Translations under genes and position numbers: made by a program | In this document: positions 12,165-23,485 of the stretch, piece by piece | Numbering within the stretch: position 1 is the first letter of the stretch | Layout of the letters: the number at the start of each line of letters is the position of its first letter | NCBI GenBank assembly: GCA_013180625.2 | Contig: SNVD02016137.1 | Span: forward strand, 1 to 64,000 | Source of the DNA: Boswellia sacra | Lineage: Eukaryota > Streptophyta > Magnoliopsida > Sapindales > Burseraceae | Length of the DNA: 64,000 nt | Direction of reading: 5' to 3' | Notes under the pieces: model-generated | What the model saw: only the letters and a program-made list of their open reading frames with translations | Database searches by the model: none | Told to the model about the DNA's origin: nothing

Positions 12165-13311
12165 TACTCTGTAGGGGTCTTATAGATGCTTTGGTCTAGA
12201 TCTTTCTTACACCAAAATTGAGGATCTGCCAAGTTTCATCTCCAAGTTAAGTTGTGTCACAACATTACTACTTAACTATTTTTTGCAATTACGTACAGCA
12301 TGTTCCTTTGTTAGCAAAGCTTTCATCTCTTTGGAAGTTGGAGCTTTGAAGAGCAAAAATATGTTGAAAAAACTTAGATACCTTGATGTTTACTGAAAGA
12401 GTTGTGTAGGATTGCAAGCGGAATATTACTTAAATTATTTGGTCTTAAAAAATTGAGTACATATTTTGGATCAGAAACTTCACGAACAACAATAGAAGAG
12501 GTAATGAAATCGAGTAAATTAGATATTTTCAAGTTTAACCAGTATGTGAAATACTTAGAGAGTCAAAGTCCAACACTTCAACGTTATCAGCTTCCCTTGT
12601 CACCACGTTATTATGTTTTGCAAGATGTAGAATATATTAATGTTAAAAACTCGTGGATTTGTGGGACTATAACATATGTGAAAGAGAATAATCTATTCGT
12701 GTTTCGGAAGAAGTTTAGTGTTGATAAATTGGTTATTCTTTTTCCCATTTCGAATGGTTTCTTGTTCACATTATTTATGAATAGTTGTGTTGCACACATA
12801 TTATAAGTTTAAGGAAGAGGACATAGGAGCAAGTTCTGTTTAGATCATAAATCTCTCTTGATATACTCGTGTCACAATTTGAAGAAGTTTTTCTCACCTA
12901 AGTTGCTGCAGGCCTTCCAAAACATGGAAGAGATTGAAGTTCTTAATTGGAATGAAATATAGGAGATAATAGCATTAGATGCTGATGAATTAGAAGAAAA
13001 CAATAATAATAATAATGATAGGAAAAAAGGAAGGAGTGATACTGATACCGTCAAATTCACTTTTCCTAATTTCAAAAAGATGTGTTTGAATTGGCTTCCG
13101 GAATTGAAGAGTATTTGCAGCGGTAATGGAGCAATGGTTTGTGATTCCCAGCAACAAGTTTACATATTTGACTGCCCAAAACCTAAGAGGCTGCCTCTTT
13201 CTCTTGTACCCCTTGCATTTAAAGAAATCTGGGTAAGAAGAGATTGGTGGGAATCATTGGAGTGATGATCCCAATGCAAAAAATGTTCTACAGCCCTTTA
13301 TCTATTGGTAA
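12165..13311 (+). pseudogene. CC-NBS-LRR resistance gene, LRR C-terminal fragment (decayed)
   Basis: Three-frame reading gives the leucine-rich repeat end of an RPS2-like CC-NBS-LRR immune receptor. The pieces include LDLSYTKIEDLPSFISKLS (from about 12200), KKLRYLDV (near 12370), LLKLFGLKKLSTYFGSETS (from about 12430), LPELKSICSGNG (near 13095) and RRDWWESLE near 13240-13263, followed in another frame by DPNAKNVLQPF. Breaks: TGA at 12394-12396, several frameshifts between 12700 and 12900, TAG at 12960-12962, and a frameshift with a stop right after WWESLE. No coiled-coil or NB-ARC part is present. The receptor family senses pathogen effectors through its LRR, but this remnant cannot encode one. 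It begins about 300 bp from the Ty3 insertion edge, so the 5' portion may have been lost or separated. Family call good; exact homologue unknown. Confidence 0.75.
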
Positions 13312-13564
13312 ATTGCTTGCCTATTCAGAATGTTTTTCATTTAGAATTTAATAGACTATAACGTATATATTCACTTTAATTACAAAAGTAAGTTTAGAAA
13401 GAGCTTTACAACCAATATATTTTGTTCCTCGTGATCAATTCACTTTTTTATATACACTTGTTTGCAATTTTGTAGGTAATGGTGTGATTAACAATTCCAA
13501 AAATCTGCGTGATGTTGTTTCTTTAGTTAATAGGTAGTATTTTCATTTGGCTATGTGCTTTTGG

Positions 13565-13699
13565 CAATTTGATTAAATTCTCAAACTCTATATTAGAGTA
13601 GAAGGAAATGTCATAAAAGAAATATATATATATATATATATATACAATTTGATTAAATTCTCAAACTCTATATTAGAGTAGAAGGAAATGTCATAAAAG

Positions 13700-13740
<41 letters not shown>
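13565..13740. repeat. 80-bp tandem duplication ending in (TA)n
   Basis: The segment starting CAATTTGATTAAATTCTC occurs at 13565 and again at 13645, an 80-bp period, identical by eye. Each copy ends in an AT run, about 25 bp in the first and about 40 bp in the second. Confidence 0.9.
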
Positions 13741-13742
<2 letters not shown>

Positions 13743-14008
13743 TGTTGCGTCTTCCTGTTGTTATGTAGGGGTGATCTTTGTGTTGTACTGCACGTGCGCC
13801 AGTTGCCTGATTAATTGTCACACTGGATATAACCTACTCCTTTCACTTTGTAATTCCTTATTCAAGCTTTCTTGTTTCAGTTTGATGAAACAACAAAATA
13901 TCATTCCGTTTCACACCTACTCTTTTTAATTAATTTATTAATTTTAATATTTTTACTTGCAGCTTTTTCAATCGTGAATTTTTGTTCGACTCTGCAAATA
14001 TCCAATTA

Positions 14009-14130
14009 ACTGTACCGTCCGACTGCCTCAAGCAAGCAACAAAGTAAAACTAAAATGGGTTTCATTTTTCTTAAAAAGTAATTTATTCACGTTAACTTAC
14101 ATATTGTCCAGCATTCTGTTTGCTTCATCA
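14009..14130 (+). repeat. Dispersed repeat, copy a
   Basis: Contains CATTTTTCTTAAAAAGTAAT followed by a diverged TTAACTTACATATTGTCC segment. The same order recurs at 17560-17690 with CATTTTTCTTAGAAAGTAAT. Possibly duplicated flank of the LRR locus. Confidence 0.6.
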
Positions 14131-17100
14131 TCATGCTTTACTGTTCTCCGTTCTTTTTCTTATCGAAACTTAACCTGTTTTCATACCGTATATAAACCCT
14201 AGTCAAACCAGATTTTATATGCTTACTCACCCTTTTGGACAGAAAGCTTATTTTAAAGATAGCAACTTATGAGCTTTCGTTTTTTAAAATAATGCTTTGT
14301 TAATCCTTGATAGATGGCGAAAGAGAACTTTTGTTAATTCATGCTGATAATAATCTTGGTAATTTAATGTGAAGAAAGCACATGGTGATCTTTGCATTCA
14401 TTAACAACTGAACGCCATTCATGTGGAAGAGCAGTAACAAGTCAGAAAATGAGATAAAAATTGCACAAGAAACTTAGATATAATCATAATTTATGATGTG
14501 TTCTTATATTCATCCTTACATACCTTCATATTTTTTTGTGGTCCTTTGATCTAGGAAATTTAACAATGTTATATAAATATGAAATGAAAAGATTTGGCTC
14601 AAGATTGTTGTCCTACAAGCAGGAAATGTCAAAGGAAGTGTCTCTATAAATTAGGAGCGAAATTAGTCTGTAGCACATAGTATGGATAATTCTGCAGGGG
14701 AGAGAGAAATTCTATCTAATCATGCTCAAGTGAATCCAATTTTAATGACTTAAGCAACCAAATCCTTTGCAATATTGTTTCGACTCCTATGTTAAGTACT
14801 GATTTAAAAGTTAGAAACTTCATTAGGAGTTCTCCTGTGTTTGAGAGAGGTTTGATATACTAATCCTTTAGAATTTAATTATATTAAAACATAATGACAG
14901 AGGAATCTAGATATTGACATTTTTTGGGATTTTCCCCTATGGAAGTGAATTTGATTATTTTGTTCGCAGTTAGCCATTGCTGTGGCTGATAAGGAGTCAA
15001 TTCCACCATTTGCAATGTAAAAGTAGGGCTGGTGGTCTGGGCATGAATTTTGCATTTTCTTCTTCCACGGATCTTACTTATTGATGGGTGAGTAATATTA
15101 TATTTACTGTTCTTGTGAGTGTTCTTGTTGCATTTAGCTTGATGCTAAAACCCTCTTACTGCTTTACTTTGTGCTTGTGCAATTTTCATTCATCATGGAA
15201 CATTCCAATAGACATGCATATATTGGTTAGTGTTTGCTGTTTTTCAGGAAATACAGGAAATCCTTTCACACCCTTCTATGCATATCTTATCCAGCAAGAA
15301 AAGGAAAAAGGTTAAAGTTTTGCAACACTTTGGGATAAATTGAGTTAATGAAACTGGAGATAAAAATAAAGGCTCCTCGTCTGTAAGTGTTTATCTTCAG
15401 ATCACATAGAAGATTCTGCTTTTGTCTATTTTGAAATTAATTAAATGATCTAGTTTTCAGTTTTGTTGTGGTAATGATGTGTTTATAGTGTTCATATTAC
15501 GTTGAGAACATCTAAGGTATTTATGTTAATTGCTCTGAATGCTCACAGGTGACATTGGTCAAACTCAAAGTGGTGGTCCTACTCTGCCCTGCTGTGTTCT
15601 TTATTCACCTGCTTGTACATCAGGTAGTTAATATTTGGCTCCACTTTCACTTTTAATTTCTTCAAATTTTCGCTTTTCAAAATTTTGGTGTTAACTTTGA
15701 CAATCAACTGGTCGGGTGATACAGTTGCAACTGGCAAGGAATTTTAACATTTTATTTACCGGTCAAGTAATACCAGCTGCAAGGGGAAGAAAGCCTGCTG
15801 AAGCTTCCAGTCTGACCGTCTAAAAGTAGTTCTGCATCCTTGTCATCTCTAATTACTATTCTCTCTTCAAGTGCTCTTCGATCTTTCAGTATAACAAGAT
15901 CGCTGAAACCACAGCCATCTATTTCAGTGTCGGTTTAGGCTGCTTCCTCTGTTGTACGAGTACGAGTGCTTCTGTCCCAATCCAAACTCAGTTTGCTGCT
16001 CTCTCATCCCCGGTCCAGACTACATGTCCTCTTCCGCACTTGACCAGAGAAGTTCCACCTTGTCAAATGTTCCACGGTTTTTTTATGCTTCATTATATAC
16101 CGAATTATTCCTGAAAGCTTGTTTTCCTTTATCAACAACAATTTTCTCTATTTTAAGCCATTGCACCCACTGGAAAATTATTTTCGATTGTTAGCGATTG
16201 AATGTTTTATAGTTTAGACTAGATCATTGCAGTAGACATGCAAAAAAGAAAATGAAAGAAAGTTTCACATACTACAATTAGTCTCATATATATATTCAGC
16301 TTTATAAAGGAATAAATCGTCTTATTTCAGCTTTGAATATTGGAATAGCATGGTTTAGGTTGGTGCTGCCTGTAACAACTATTTTTCAAAGAAAAGGATC
16401 ATATATATTGTTTCGTACAACATTTTGTTTAATGTATGAACGTGTAACCTCTGAATTTTCATGCAAGAGCTTTTGTTTCCTTTTCTATGGAACTTTAAGT
16501 AACTGTTATCTCTAATTCTACTTTGTAGAGGTTCAGCTTGAGAATATGCTATGGAAACCATTCCTCTTGATGCACCTATTGGCATCAATATGTGAATTTG
16601 TGCAGCATGTATATGAGAACAGCGGTCATGTACAGTTGAGGTCGGAATGCCTTTCTTCATTGTCAGGTACAAAAATCCTGTTTATTTCCAGAATTCTATT
16701 TCCTGTTTTCTTAGAAGTAAAATTTTGTTTTGACAGTCCTATCTCAATGGTGACTATTTCTTTTTCCTCTTTTTCTTTATTTTTTGTTTCCATCAAACTT
16801 GTGAAGACAAATTATATACGGTTCATCACGCAGCATATTATATGTGTGTGTGTGTATGTATTTTTTGATTGACTTATATAAAGATATATAGTTATATAGT
16901 AACTACTATATATAGTTTTAGCATATGTCATGTTGACCTAACTATTGTTTATGTGTTTTTAGCAGGTCCCCGGTTGAATCATCATATAGGAAATGCCAAT
17001 TTTGTTATTATTCCGGCTAGCTCTACAATTAACGGGAATGGCCAACTTTTGTGAGTTATAAGGCCATGGCAGGGTATCTGGTTGATGTGGCAGCATCTTT

Positions 17101-17559
17101 GGTTGTGTAATCATTCTTGACAAAGAGATGCATCAATTGAAAGAAGAGTAGCTAGTCAAGTTTTTATATTTACCAGATGAGTTAACAAGTACTATACCTT
17201 CTTTCTCAAGTTATCTCATAAACATGCTTTTGCATTTATGCATTAATCTGTTTCAGTTGTGGGAATATGGTGGTTGATATACAGTCCTGAAAATTCATGC
17301 GCAGAATTTTGATTTTACTTTTTGGTTGGGGGATTATATAATGATGTAAATAGCCAAAATCTTTATTATTATAGCATGAAGAATTATCCTTACTAAAGTT
17401 CTAGTTATTTTTCCACAAAATTCTAGATTTTATGTTGCGATATACCATAAGACCTTACGATCAGCACATTGTGATCGTGATGTCGGCAATGAGCTTAACT
17501 TTGCGTTAATGATGGATATTCATTTGATTTTGCAAAATATGAAATTAAAATAAGCTTGC

Positions 17560-17690
17560 CCAATCACCAAAAGCAACAGTGCTAAAACAAAAACGGCGTT
17601 CATTTTTCTTAGAAAGTAATTTGTCTAAGTTAATTTATTAATGTCCTACATTTTGTTTGATGGTGTTCATAATTTCTTTTGCATGCTGAA
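17560..17690 (+). repeat. Dispersed repeat, copy b
   Basis: Diverged direct copy of 14009-14130: the AAGCAACA...AAAAC segment, the CATTTTTCTTAGAAAGTAAT block and the TGTCC...TTTGTTTG segment are in the same order. Confidence 0.6.
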
Positions 17691-18036
17691 ATAATTTTTA
17701 ATATTATGTATCGTAAAAAAGCTAGTGCAGTTGATTTTATTTTATTAGGATTTTGGATCCCATTTATTGTTTGACACTTCATATGTGAATTACCAATTTG
17801 ATTTTCTTTATAAACATATTGATCACAATTAACAATTTCACATTTAATTGTGAAAATTGGTAGTCATTAGCGATTCTCAACTTCCATTCTGCCTCATCTT
17901 TCACTTTGACTCCACTTTTGGAGTGGCTAACTGTGAGCGCACTTAATGTGCATTGGCAATAGCCTTCACTGATGAAACTAGCAAGGCGTGCTGCTGTAGC
18001 CAAGAAGTTGTAGATGGTTGCATCGTGATGGATATT

Positions 18037-18470
18037 TGATGTAGAACCTATTAGATTATAAATTAGAAATTTTAATTTTGATTTTAGAGATTTTAATAAA
18101 TTAGGGATTTTGACTTCCTAAAGTAAGAGTAATCCTATTTGAGTTATTTTCTTAATAAATAGTTTACTATGTTATTTATGATTTAATTTTGGTAGTTTCT
18201 AGTGAAACTAGAATTATAATTCTATTTTCTAATGGGATTTTATTTCCTATTAGAACTATAGTCCTATAAATAGGAGTCTTAAGTTATGTTATTTTTCAGA
18301 CATGGTTGTTATTGATTTTTGATCTTTTAGTAAAATTTTTTCTCTCTGAATTTTCACTCTATTTCTTTCCCAAATTTCTTCTATTATTTTTCTCATTTCC
18401 TCTGTCTACATCTCCTTGCTTTTCTTTTAAAACATGAGAGTTTATGTATACATATAAAATTAATTAAAAA
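18037..18470 (+). repeat. Possible LTR fragment
   Basis: Starts TGATGTAGAACCTATTAG and has a TATA-like CCTATAAATAGGAG around 18264-18278, followed by a T/C-rich leader. This resembles the promoter half of a plant LTR. No partner LTR, primer-binding site or target duplication was found. Confidence 0.3.
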
Positions 18471-18474
18471 TTTT

Positions 18475-18479
<5 letters not shown>

Positions 18480-18511
<32 letters not shown>
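18480..18511. repeat. (AT)n microsatellite
   Basis: Uninterrupted AT dinucleotide run of about 32 bp. Confidence 0.9.
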
Positions 18512-18515
<4 letters not shown>

Positions 18516-18936
18516 TAACTTTGCTAATCAAAACTACTTACTTTGTTAACCAAAGCTACCAAAAAAGATTACTAACAGTCGCATGCATTTCATTAAACAG
18601 TTTGTCTACAATGTAAATACAATATTTGGATATGGATATTTTTCTAATTTTATTGTATCCCAATTCGTTAAATTGTGTTTACTATATGATGTATTATTAA
18701 CCATCAGGTACCATAAAGCTTGTCAATATTACAATTCATAATTTACCATGCTAATTCCAACTAACAAAAGAATACAAATAATAATAGACGAATGTAAACG
18801 GAATGCTTTTCTTTCATAAATTTGATTAACATCTAATTAGGTCTGTTTGATGCTAATTTTTCTTTTAAAAATAATTAGCAAAAGATAAATGTTGCATTAA
18901 TCATCATATGTATTTTTAACATAATATAATAAAGGG

Positions 18937-20100
18937 GGAAAGCCTCTAGTAGTTGAAAGTAACAGCTAACCCTCTGGTTTCTTCCTCCTCAAGTATCAAG
19001 GTTGCTCTAGGAGGTGTTCATGGTGGTAACCGGAACCTCTGAACTCCTCCAATGGTTGCAGCACAAAAAAAAAAGGGTGTCAACGGTCGCCAGATTTTTC
19101 ACCAACGGAAACCTTCCGACGGTCAAGTTAGCTTAAGGGACTTTACTTAGGTGAAAAATCAAGGAAGTTGGGTGTTTGAATGTGTGTATGTGTGTGGAAG
19201 CAATGAAACAGTAATTGAGGAAAAATGAGTGGAAGGATGGTGGCTTAGTTCAGAGGAGAGTAGATAAACCCTATTGGAGTATCTTTCTTGGGAAGATGTT
19301 CAAGAATCTTTGTGGGCTCCAAATCCCCTTCCTTTGTTCCATCCTCTAGCTTTTATATGAGACATTTTCCTTAACCTAAATCTTGACCCGTCAATCCCAT
19401 AAGGTGTCATGATCCTAAGGGCCTACTTGACCTTCTAGATGCTTCCAAGGAATTCCAGGAACCCTAATTCCTAGGCAATAAGGATTTGCAATATGGCATC
19501 TAATGTATCATCCTTTCTTAGTAGCCTTCTTAGTGTTATAACTTGCTCCTTGTGGCTAATTGAATAAGACTAACTTTTGAGTCAGCTGGTGATTCAAGTG
19601 CTCGGTGGTAGACTTTAAATCATTGATATCATTTGGGTAGTCGCTTGGACTCTTATTGGTTTCCAAACCTTTATTGTGTCATGACTCCTGGCTTGAGAAA
19701 AGTCTTTACCCTATCCTTTAGTTAACAGTCATCTCAGGGAAAGTCCTTGCCTTATCCTCTAGTTAACAGTCATCTCAGGGAAAGTCTCCTACCTTATTCT
19801 CTAGTTAACAGTCATCTTAGGGAAAGTCCTTACCTTATCCTCTAGTTAACAGTCATCTCAAGGAAAGTCCTTGCTTTATCTTTTAGTTAACTATAGACAA
19901 TTTAAGACTGACTTGGGTTAGTTCATGAACTAGCTTATAACCCAAGTCTAGCATTTCTTTATTATTGCCTTTGGTAAGGCCTTCTTTTGTGAAGGCCACC
20001 TAGCAATGTTTGATGTTTCATGATCCTTGAGTTGAATTAGGAGGATAAATTTATCTCTTACTTCAGTGATGGCAAATTGCCATCTACATAGTGTAATTGG
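18937..20100. other. Unclassified transposon-like noncoding stretch
   Basis: Less AT-rich than its surroundings, no open frame, and contains a 41-bp minisatellite. The texture resembles a long LTR of a Ty3 element, but I found no termini. Confidence 0.3.
19696..19910. repeat. 41-bp minisatellite, five copies
   Basis: The unit GGAAAGTCCTTGCCTTATCC followed by TCTAGTTAACAGTCATCTCA recurs five times with a period near 41 bp and a few substitutions per copy. Confidence 0.9.
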
Positions 20101-20227
20101 AAATCTAGTTCTTTTGGAATCTAATCAATTAAAAAACTCATTTGAAAAAAAAACCCATTACAAATGAAAATTAATATATCGTGGGTATTCATTAGAAAAT
20201 TTATTAATTTAAATGAAATTAAAAAAA

Positions 20228-20357
20228 AGGTAATTTAGAATACCTCTTTTTGTTTAAATATGTCTACACACACTTTTTTCTTCTTCTTTCCGCCTCTTCT
20301 TCGCCAGCCTCGAACTCAGCCCCTCAACTTCTAGAATCTAGGTCTAAACCACTAAGG
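20228..20357 (-). repeat. tRNA-like/palindrome module 1 (inverted)
   Basis: On the minus strand, a head CCTTAGTGGTTTAGACC (A-box-like) precedes GAGTTCGAGGC (B-box-like, 20307-20317). Palindrome variant at 20228-20247. The clearest tRNA-like head in the array. Confidence 0.6.
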
Positions 20358-20639
20358 AAGAAGGAAAGCTGGCAACAACTTCTTATACAATTTTCTCTTA
20401 TCGATGACTTAGCATGGAAAAGGTTTTACCATCTCGTCAACATTAGACAAGTAACGATATTGCATCTTTTGAGCACTAAGAAGATAGAAATTAAAAATAT
20501 TTTTATATTTTATTTATTAGACTTCAAAGGATAGGTATCCTATCAACCCAACACTATATATTGAATAGTTTTAAAAAGGTAAAATCTATTTGGGAAATGG
20601 AATGGTATAAACTTATCTATATCTTATAATAGGTTATTC

Positions 20640-20990
20640 TCTTTTGCGTCTTCCCTAAATCAGAAGCTCAATTACTTATCTCTTCATGGTATTCTACACA
20701 CAGCTTCTCTTGTTGGAATTTCTTAGCAGTTGTTAGCACAATGATGGTCCAGGCTCAAAACCGAACAGGAGGTTTCAGGCCAATGAGATGGAGCTCAAAT
20801 ATTTCATTGTGCATCACTGAGATATCTTGGCCCAATCACCCAATGGCTTGGTTTTGGATGCCTTCTTTTTTTTTTTTTTTTTCCCTGAAAATTTCTAGCC
20901 TGAAACAAGAAAGAAGCCGAGCAAATCTTCCACTGCGCTCTCTACACTGTCTCTACTTTGTCATTGAACCCAAGAAAATAAGCCAATAAA
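20640..20990 (-). repeat. Block X, inverted copy
   Basis: The reverse complement matches 25310-25500: CTTTCTTGTTTCAGGCTAG, then AAATTTTCAG, then GATTGGG and GGAGCTC/GGCTCC-type text in the same order. It carries a T-run at 20868-20882. Confidence 0.65.
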
Positions 20991-21219
20991 ACTTCTGCTG
21001 TCCCTACTTCAATTTACTTGGAACTATGTAGGATGGTTCTATTATTTCAACTTCGTCTTTATTGTTTCAGTTGACATTTTAATTGCTTATATTTATGCTA
21101 GTATTATATTTTTCCACAAAAAACAAAAAAAGACGAAGATGCAATTATTTGCCACTGAAATCAATTTGTATCATGAGAGTATATATATTAGTGTACATAA
21201 GTATATGTGTTATTGATAA

Positions 21220-21480
21220 AGCTAATAGATAATAACACCAATAGACCACTTTTCCACTCTAAATTTAAGCATGAAATTAATATACCCTAGAAAATAAGAT
21301 GGTTTTGTATTGAAAATAATGATAGATGTTTAATCATCTAGTATGGTTTTGTATTGAAAATAATGATTGATGTTTAATCATCCAGTAATCTCTTGCTATG
21401 TTGAAATTACTTTCTTTTTAAATTCTTGGAAGTGAAAATTGGCAAATCATTATTACTTTGGATTAATCTTATGAAAAACA
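21220..21480 (-). repeat. Block Y, inverted copy
   Basis: The reverse complement contains GCCAATTTTCACTTCCAAGA and TTTCATGCTTAAATTTAGA in the same order as the plus-strand Y blocks. It contains an internal duplication of ATGGTTTTGTATTGAAAATA. Confidence 0.6.
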
Positions 21481-22142
21481 ATGCTATACAAATTAGAATA
21501 TGTAAGCAATATTGGGTTATGGTGCGATACAAGTTAAAACGAAAAAAAATAATTTTATAAACTTCTTTTTAATATAAGATATAAGAAGATTGATAAGACA
21601 AACAAAAATATAATTTTGATAAAGCAAAGCATTTGCAGGTACATTAACATCAATCTGAACAAGAGTTATTAATTAGAAATTAATATCAGTATAATTCCAA
21701 AAATATCCCTAAATTTTGACTTAATTTAAAAGAAAACGACCAAACATTTTTATCAATCGCATCCCCAACATTTTTTAAAATCTATCAACTGTTAGTTCGA
21801 CCTAACGGAAGTATTAAAAGACTTTGTTTACCCCATTTATGTAATTAGCATAATTTAGTCAAATATATAACAAAACCTCACTTCCTCTTCCGCTTCTTCT
21901 TCTTCGTCTCCTCTTCTTTTTCAATTCCTCAAACAGAAATAAAGAAATTAATACAAAATGTGATGCATGCCAATTAAATCTCAAACAAAAACAATCGCAC
22001 ACGCATATCATAACCATTGAGTTGAGTTTCTCACTTACTCAAAAACTTTTTTTTTTTCTCTTATTATTCACTTCTCAGCAAATGTTTACCAACCAAACAC
22101 AAATTTAACAAAAAGGGTGTGGAGATAAACCAACAAAATTAC

Positions 22143-22547
22143 CTTCCAACTTTCCCAGCGACTCCACTCCACAAACTCAGGCACCAAAACAGTCGTGGAG
22201 CGAGCCAACTCAGCCCCACCGTTCTCCACTCCATCTTTAACTCGCGCAACAGACTCCTTCACTTTCACATTAGCCTCATCCAAGTCAAACCCAGTTTCCT
22301 TCTTGACCGACCGGCCGAATTCGGACCAGAACCTTTCCGACCTCACCAAACCCTACCCGAATGGACTGGGCCAGCCACCGCCAAGAAAACCCGTCGGAAT
22401 AGGCAGAGCAAGACACTTTGAAAAGGGGCTTTTGTTGGGAAACTTAGGCCTGTACCTGCAGCTTACAGGAAAATGGAAATGAGCGGTTTTGGTGACGCGA
22501 TTTGGAGAAAAAAGTGGGTTGAGACTGTATGGGATTGGAAGGTTCAT
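22143..22547 (-). pseudogene. Exon-1 fragment of a plastid-targeted protein gene, with in-frame stop
   Basis: The minus strand opens with ATG at 22545-22547 and reads a Ser/Pro/Phe-rich, basic leader typical of chloroplast transit peptides (about 60 residues). An in-frame TAG lies at 22353-22355. The same frame then continues with SERFWSEFGRSVKKETGFDL and VPEFVEWSRWESWK and stops at a consensus 5' splice site (AAG/GTAATTTT, donor at 22141-22142). This suggests a real first exon of about 135 codons, disabled by a nonsense change. I find no second exon downstream (below 22080). The charged FW-x-E...VPEFV-x-W region reminds me of the N-terminus of inactive FtsH-like (FTSHI) plastid proteins, but that is recollection, not proof. 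It sits as an island of higher GC within the repeat array. It could be a truncated gene copy or a captured exon. Confidence 0.5.
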
Positions 22548-23136
22548 CTTTGGTCACGACATAAGAGAGAGATACAGAGAGAAAATGTGGAGAAAGATGG
22601 TTTTTTTTTTTCTTTTTTTGTTTCTTTTAATTTTATATTTTAGTTCATTTTAATTAATTGATTTAAGCATTTTGAATTGGAAATTTGGAATGTTAGTTTT
22701 TTAGTATGGAATTTTGATATTGCTTCTTTTAGTCTATTTTTTAACAGAATATGTTCGATAATAAGTATAATCGATAAAAAATATATGATTATTTTCTGTT
22801 TGAAATTAGACTAAAACTCAAGTATATTTTCTATAATTATTCCAATGAAAATTGTTTAGTTTACCCATTCATTTAAATAATTAATTGAACAATATAAAAT
22901 GTTAATCTAGATATTATCATCTCACTCATGGAAAAATTTGTATCTATTCATATGCTTCAAAAAGATATCCACTTATTTTTCTATTCATTTCAATTATGAT
23001 AAAAAGAAAAGAAAACGAGGCTTACAATTTATGTCTGATTTCAACTCCATTCATCCTCCTCAGTCATCATAACATTTTAAAAGAGTATTAAAAAAATTAG
23101 TTTCAAATATAGCACACTCCAATAATTGGGATAAAA

Positions 23137-23252
23137 AGGTATTTTAGAATACCTCTTTCTGAGTAAGTGGGTCAATGTCACAAATTACCCAACGGTTTGC
23201 CTCGAACTCTTGCCTTCAAGATCCATACACAACGTGCGTTTGAACCGCCAAG
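23137..23252 (-). repeat. tRNA-like/palindrome module 2 (inverted)
   Basis: Minus-strand head CTTGGCGGTTCAAACGC, B-box-like GAGTTCGAGGC at 23199-23209, palindrome GAGGTATTCTAAAATACCT at 23137-23155 followed by a T-run. The MITE target site lies at its outer edge. Confidence 0.6.
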
Positions 23253-23262
23253 AAAATAAGAA

Positions 23263-23476
23263 GAGTAATGTTACTCTTACAAACTACTTATACAAACTCA
23301 CCCATATAAACTGACGTGGTATAATGTGATTTGATAAATAAATACAGTAATTTGATAAATATATATTAATAATAAATGACATTAATTAATATGGATGATG
23401 TGACGATTATATAGGGATGCCACATCAGTTTGTATGTGTGAGTTTGTAAAAATAGTTTGTATGAGTAGCATTACTC
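23263..23476. mobile_element. Mutator-type MITE with 9-bp target duplication
   Basis: A 214-bp element with terminal inverted repeats of about 57 bp, starting GAGTAATGTTACTC and ending GTAGCATTACTC. It is flanked by perfect direct repeats AAATAAGAA at 23254-23262 and 23477-23485. A nine-base duplication points to the Mutator superfamily. No coding capacity. Confidence 0.88.
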
Positions 23477-23485
23477 AAATAAGAA

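Larger units (their letters stand above)
13312..17700. other. Gene-free stretch 3' of the LRR pseudogene
   Basis: No coding region supported. Short open frames here (for example 15088-15315, 15952-16194, 16546-16872) lack recognisable domains. The only internal structure I see is the 80-bp duplication at 13565-13740 and the distant repeat pair 14009-14130 / 17560-17690. Confidence 0.5.

Noticed and set aside
17779..18003. Minus-strand frame of 74 codons starting MATAARLASF
   Set aside because: No homologous domain or supporting context; composition beyond the first half is AT-driven.
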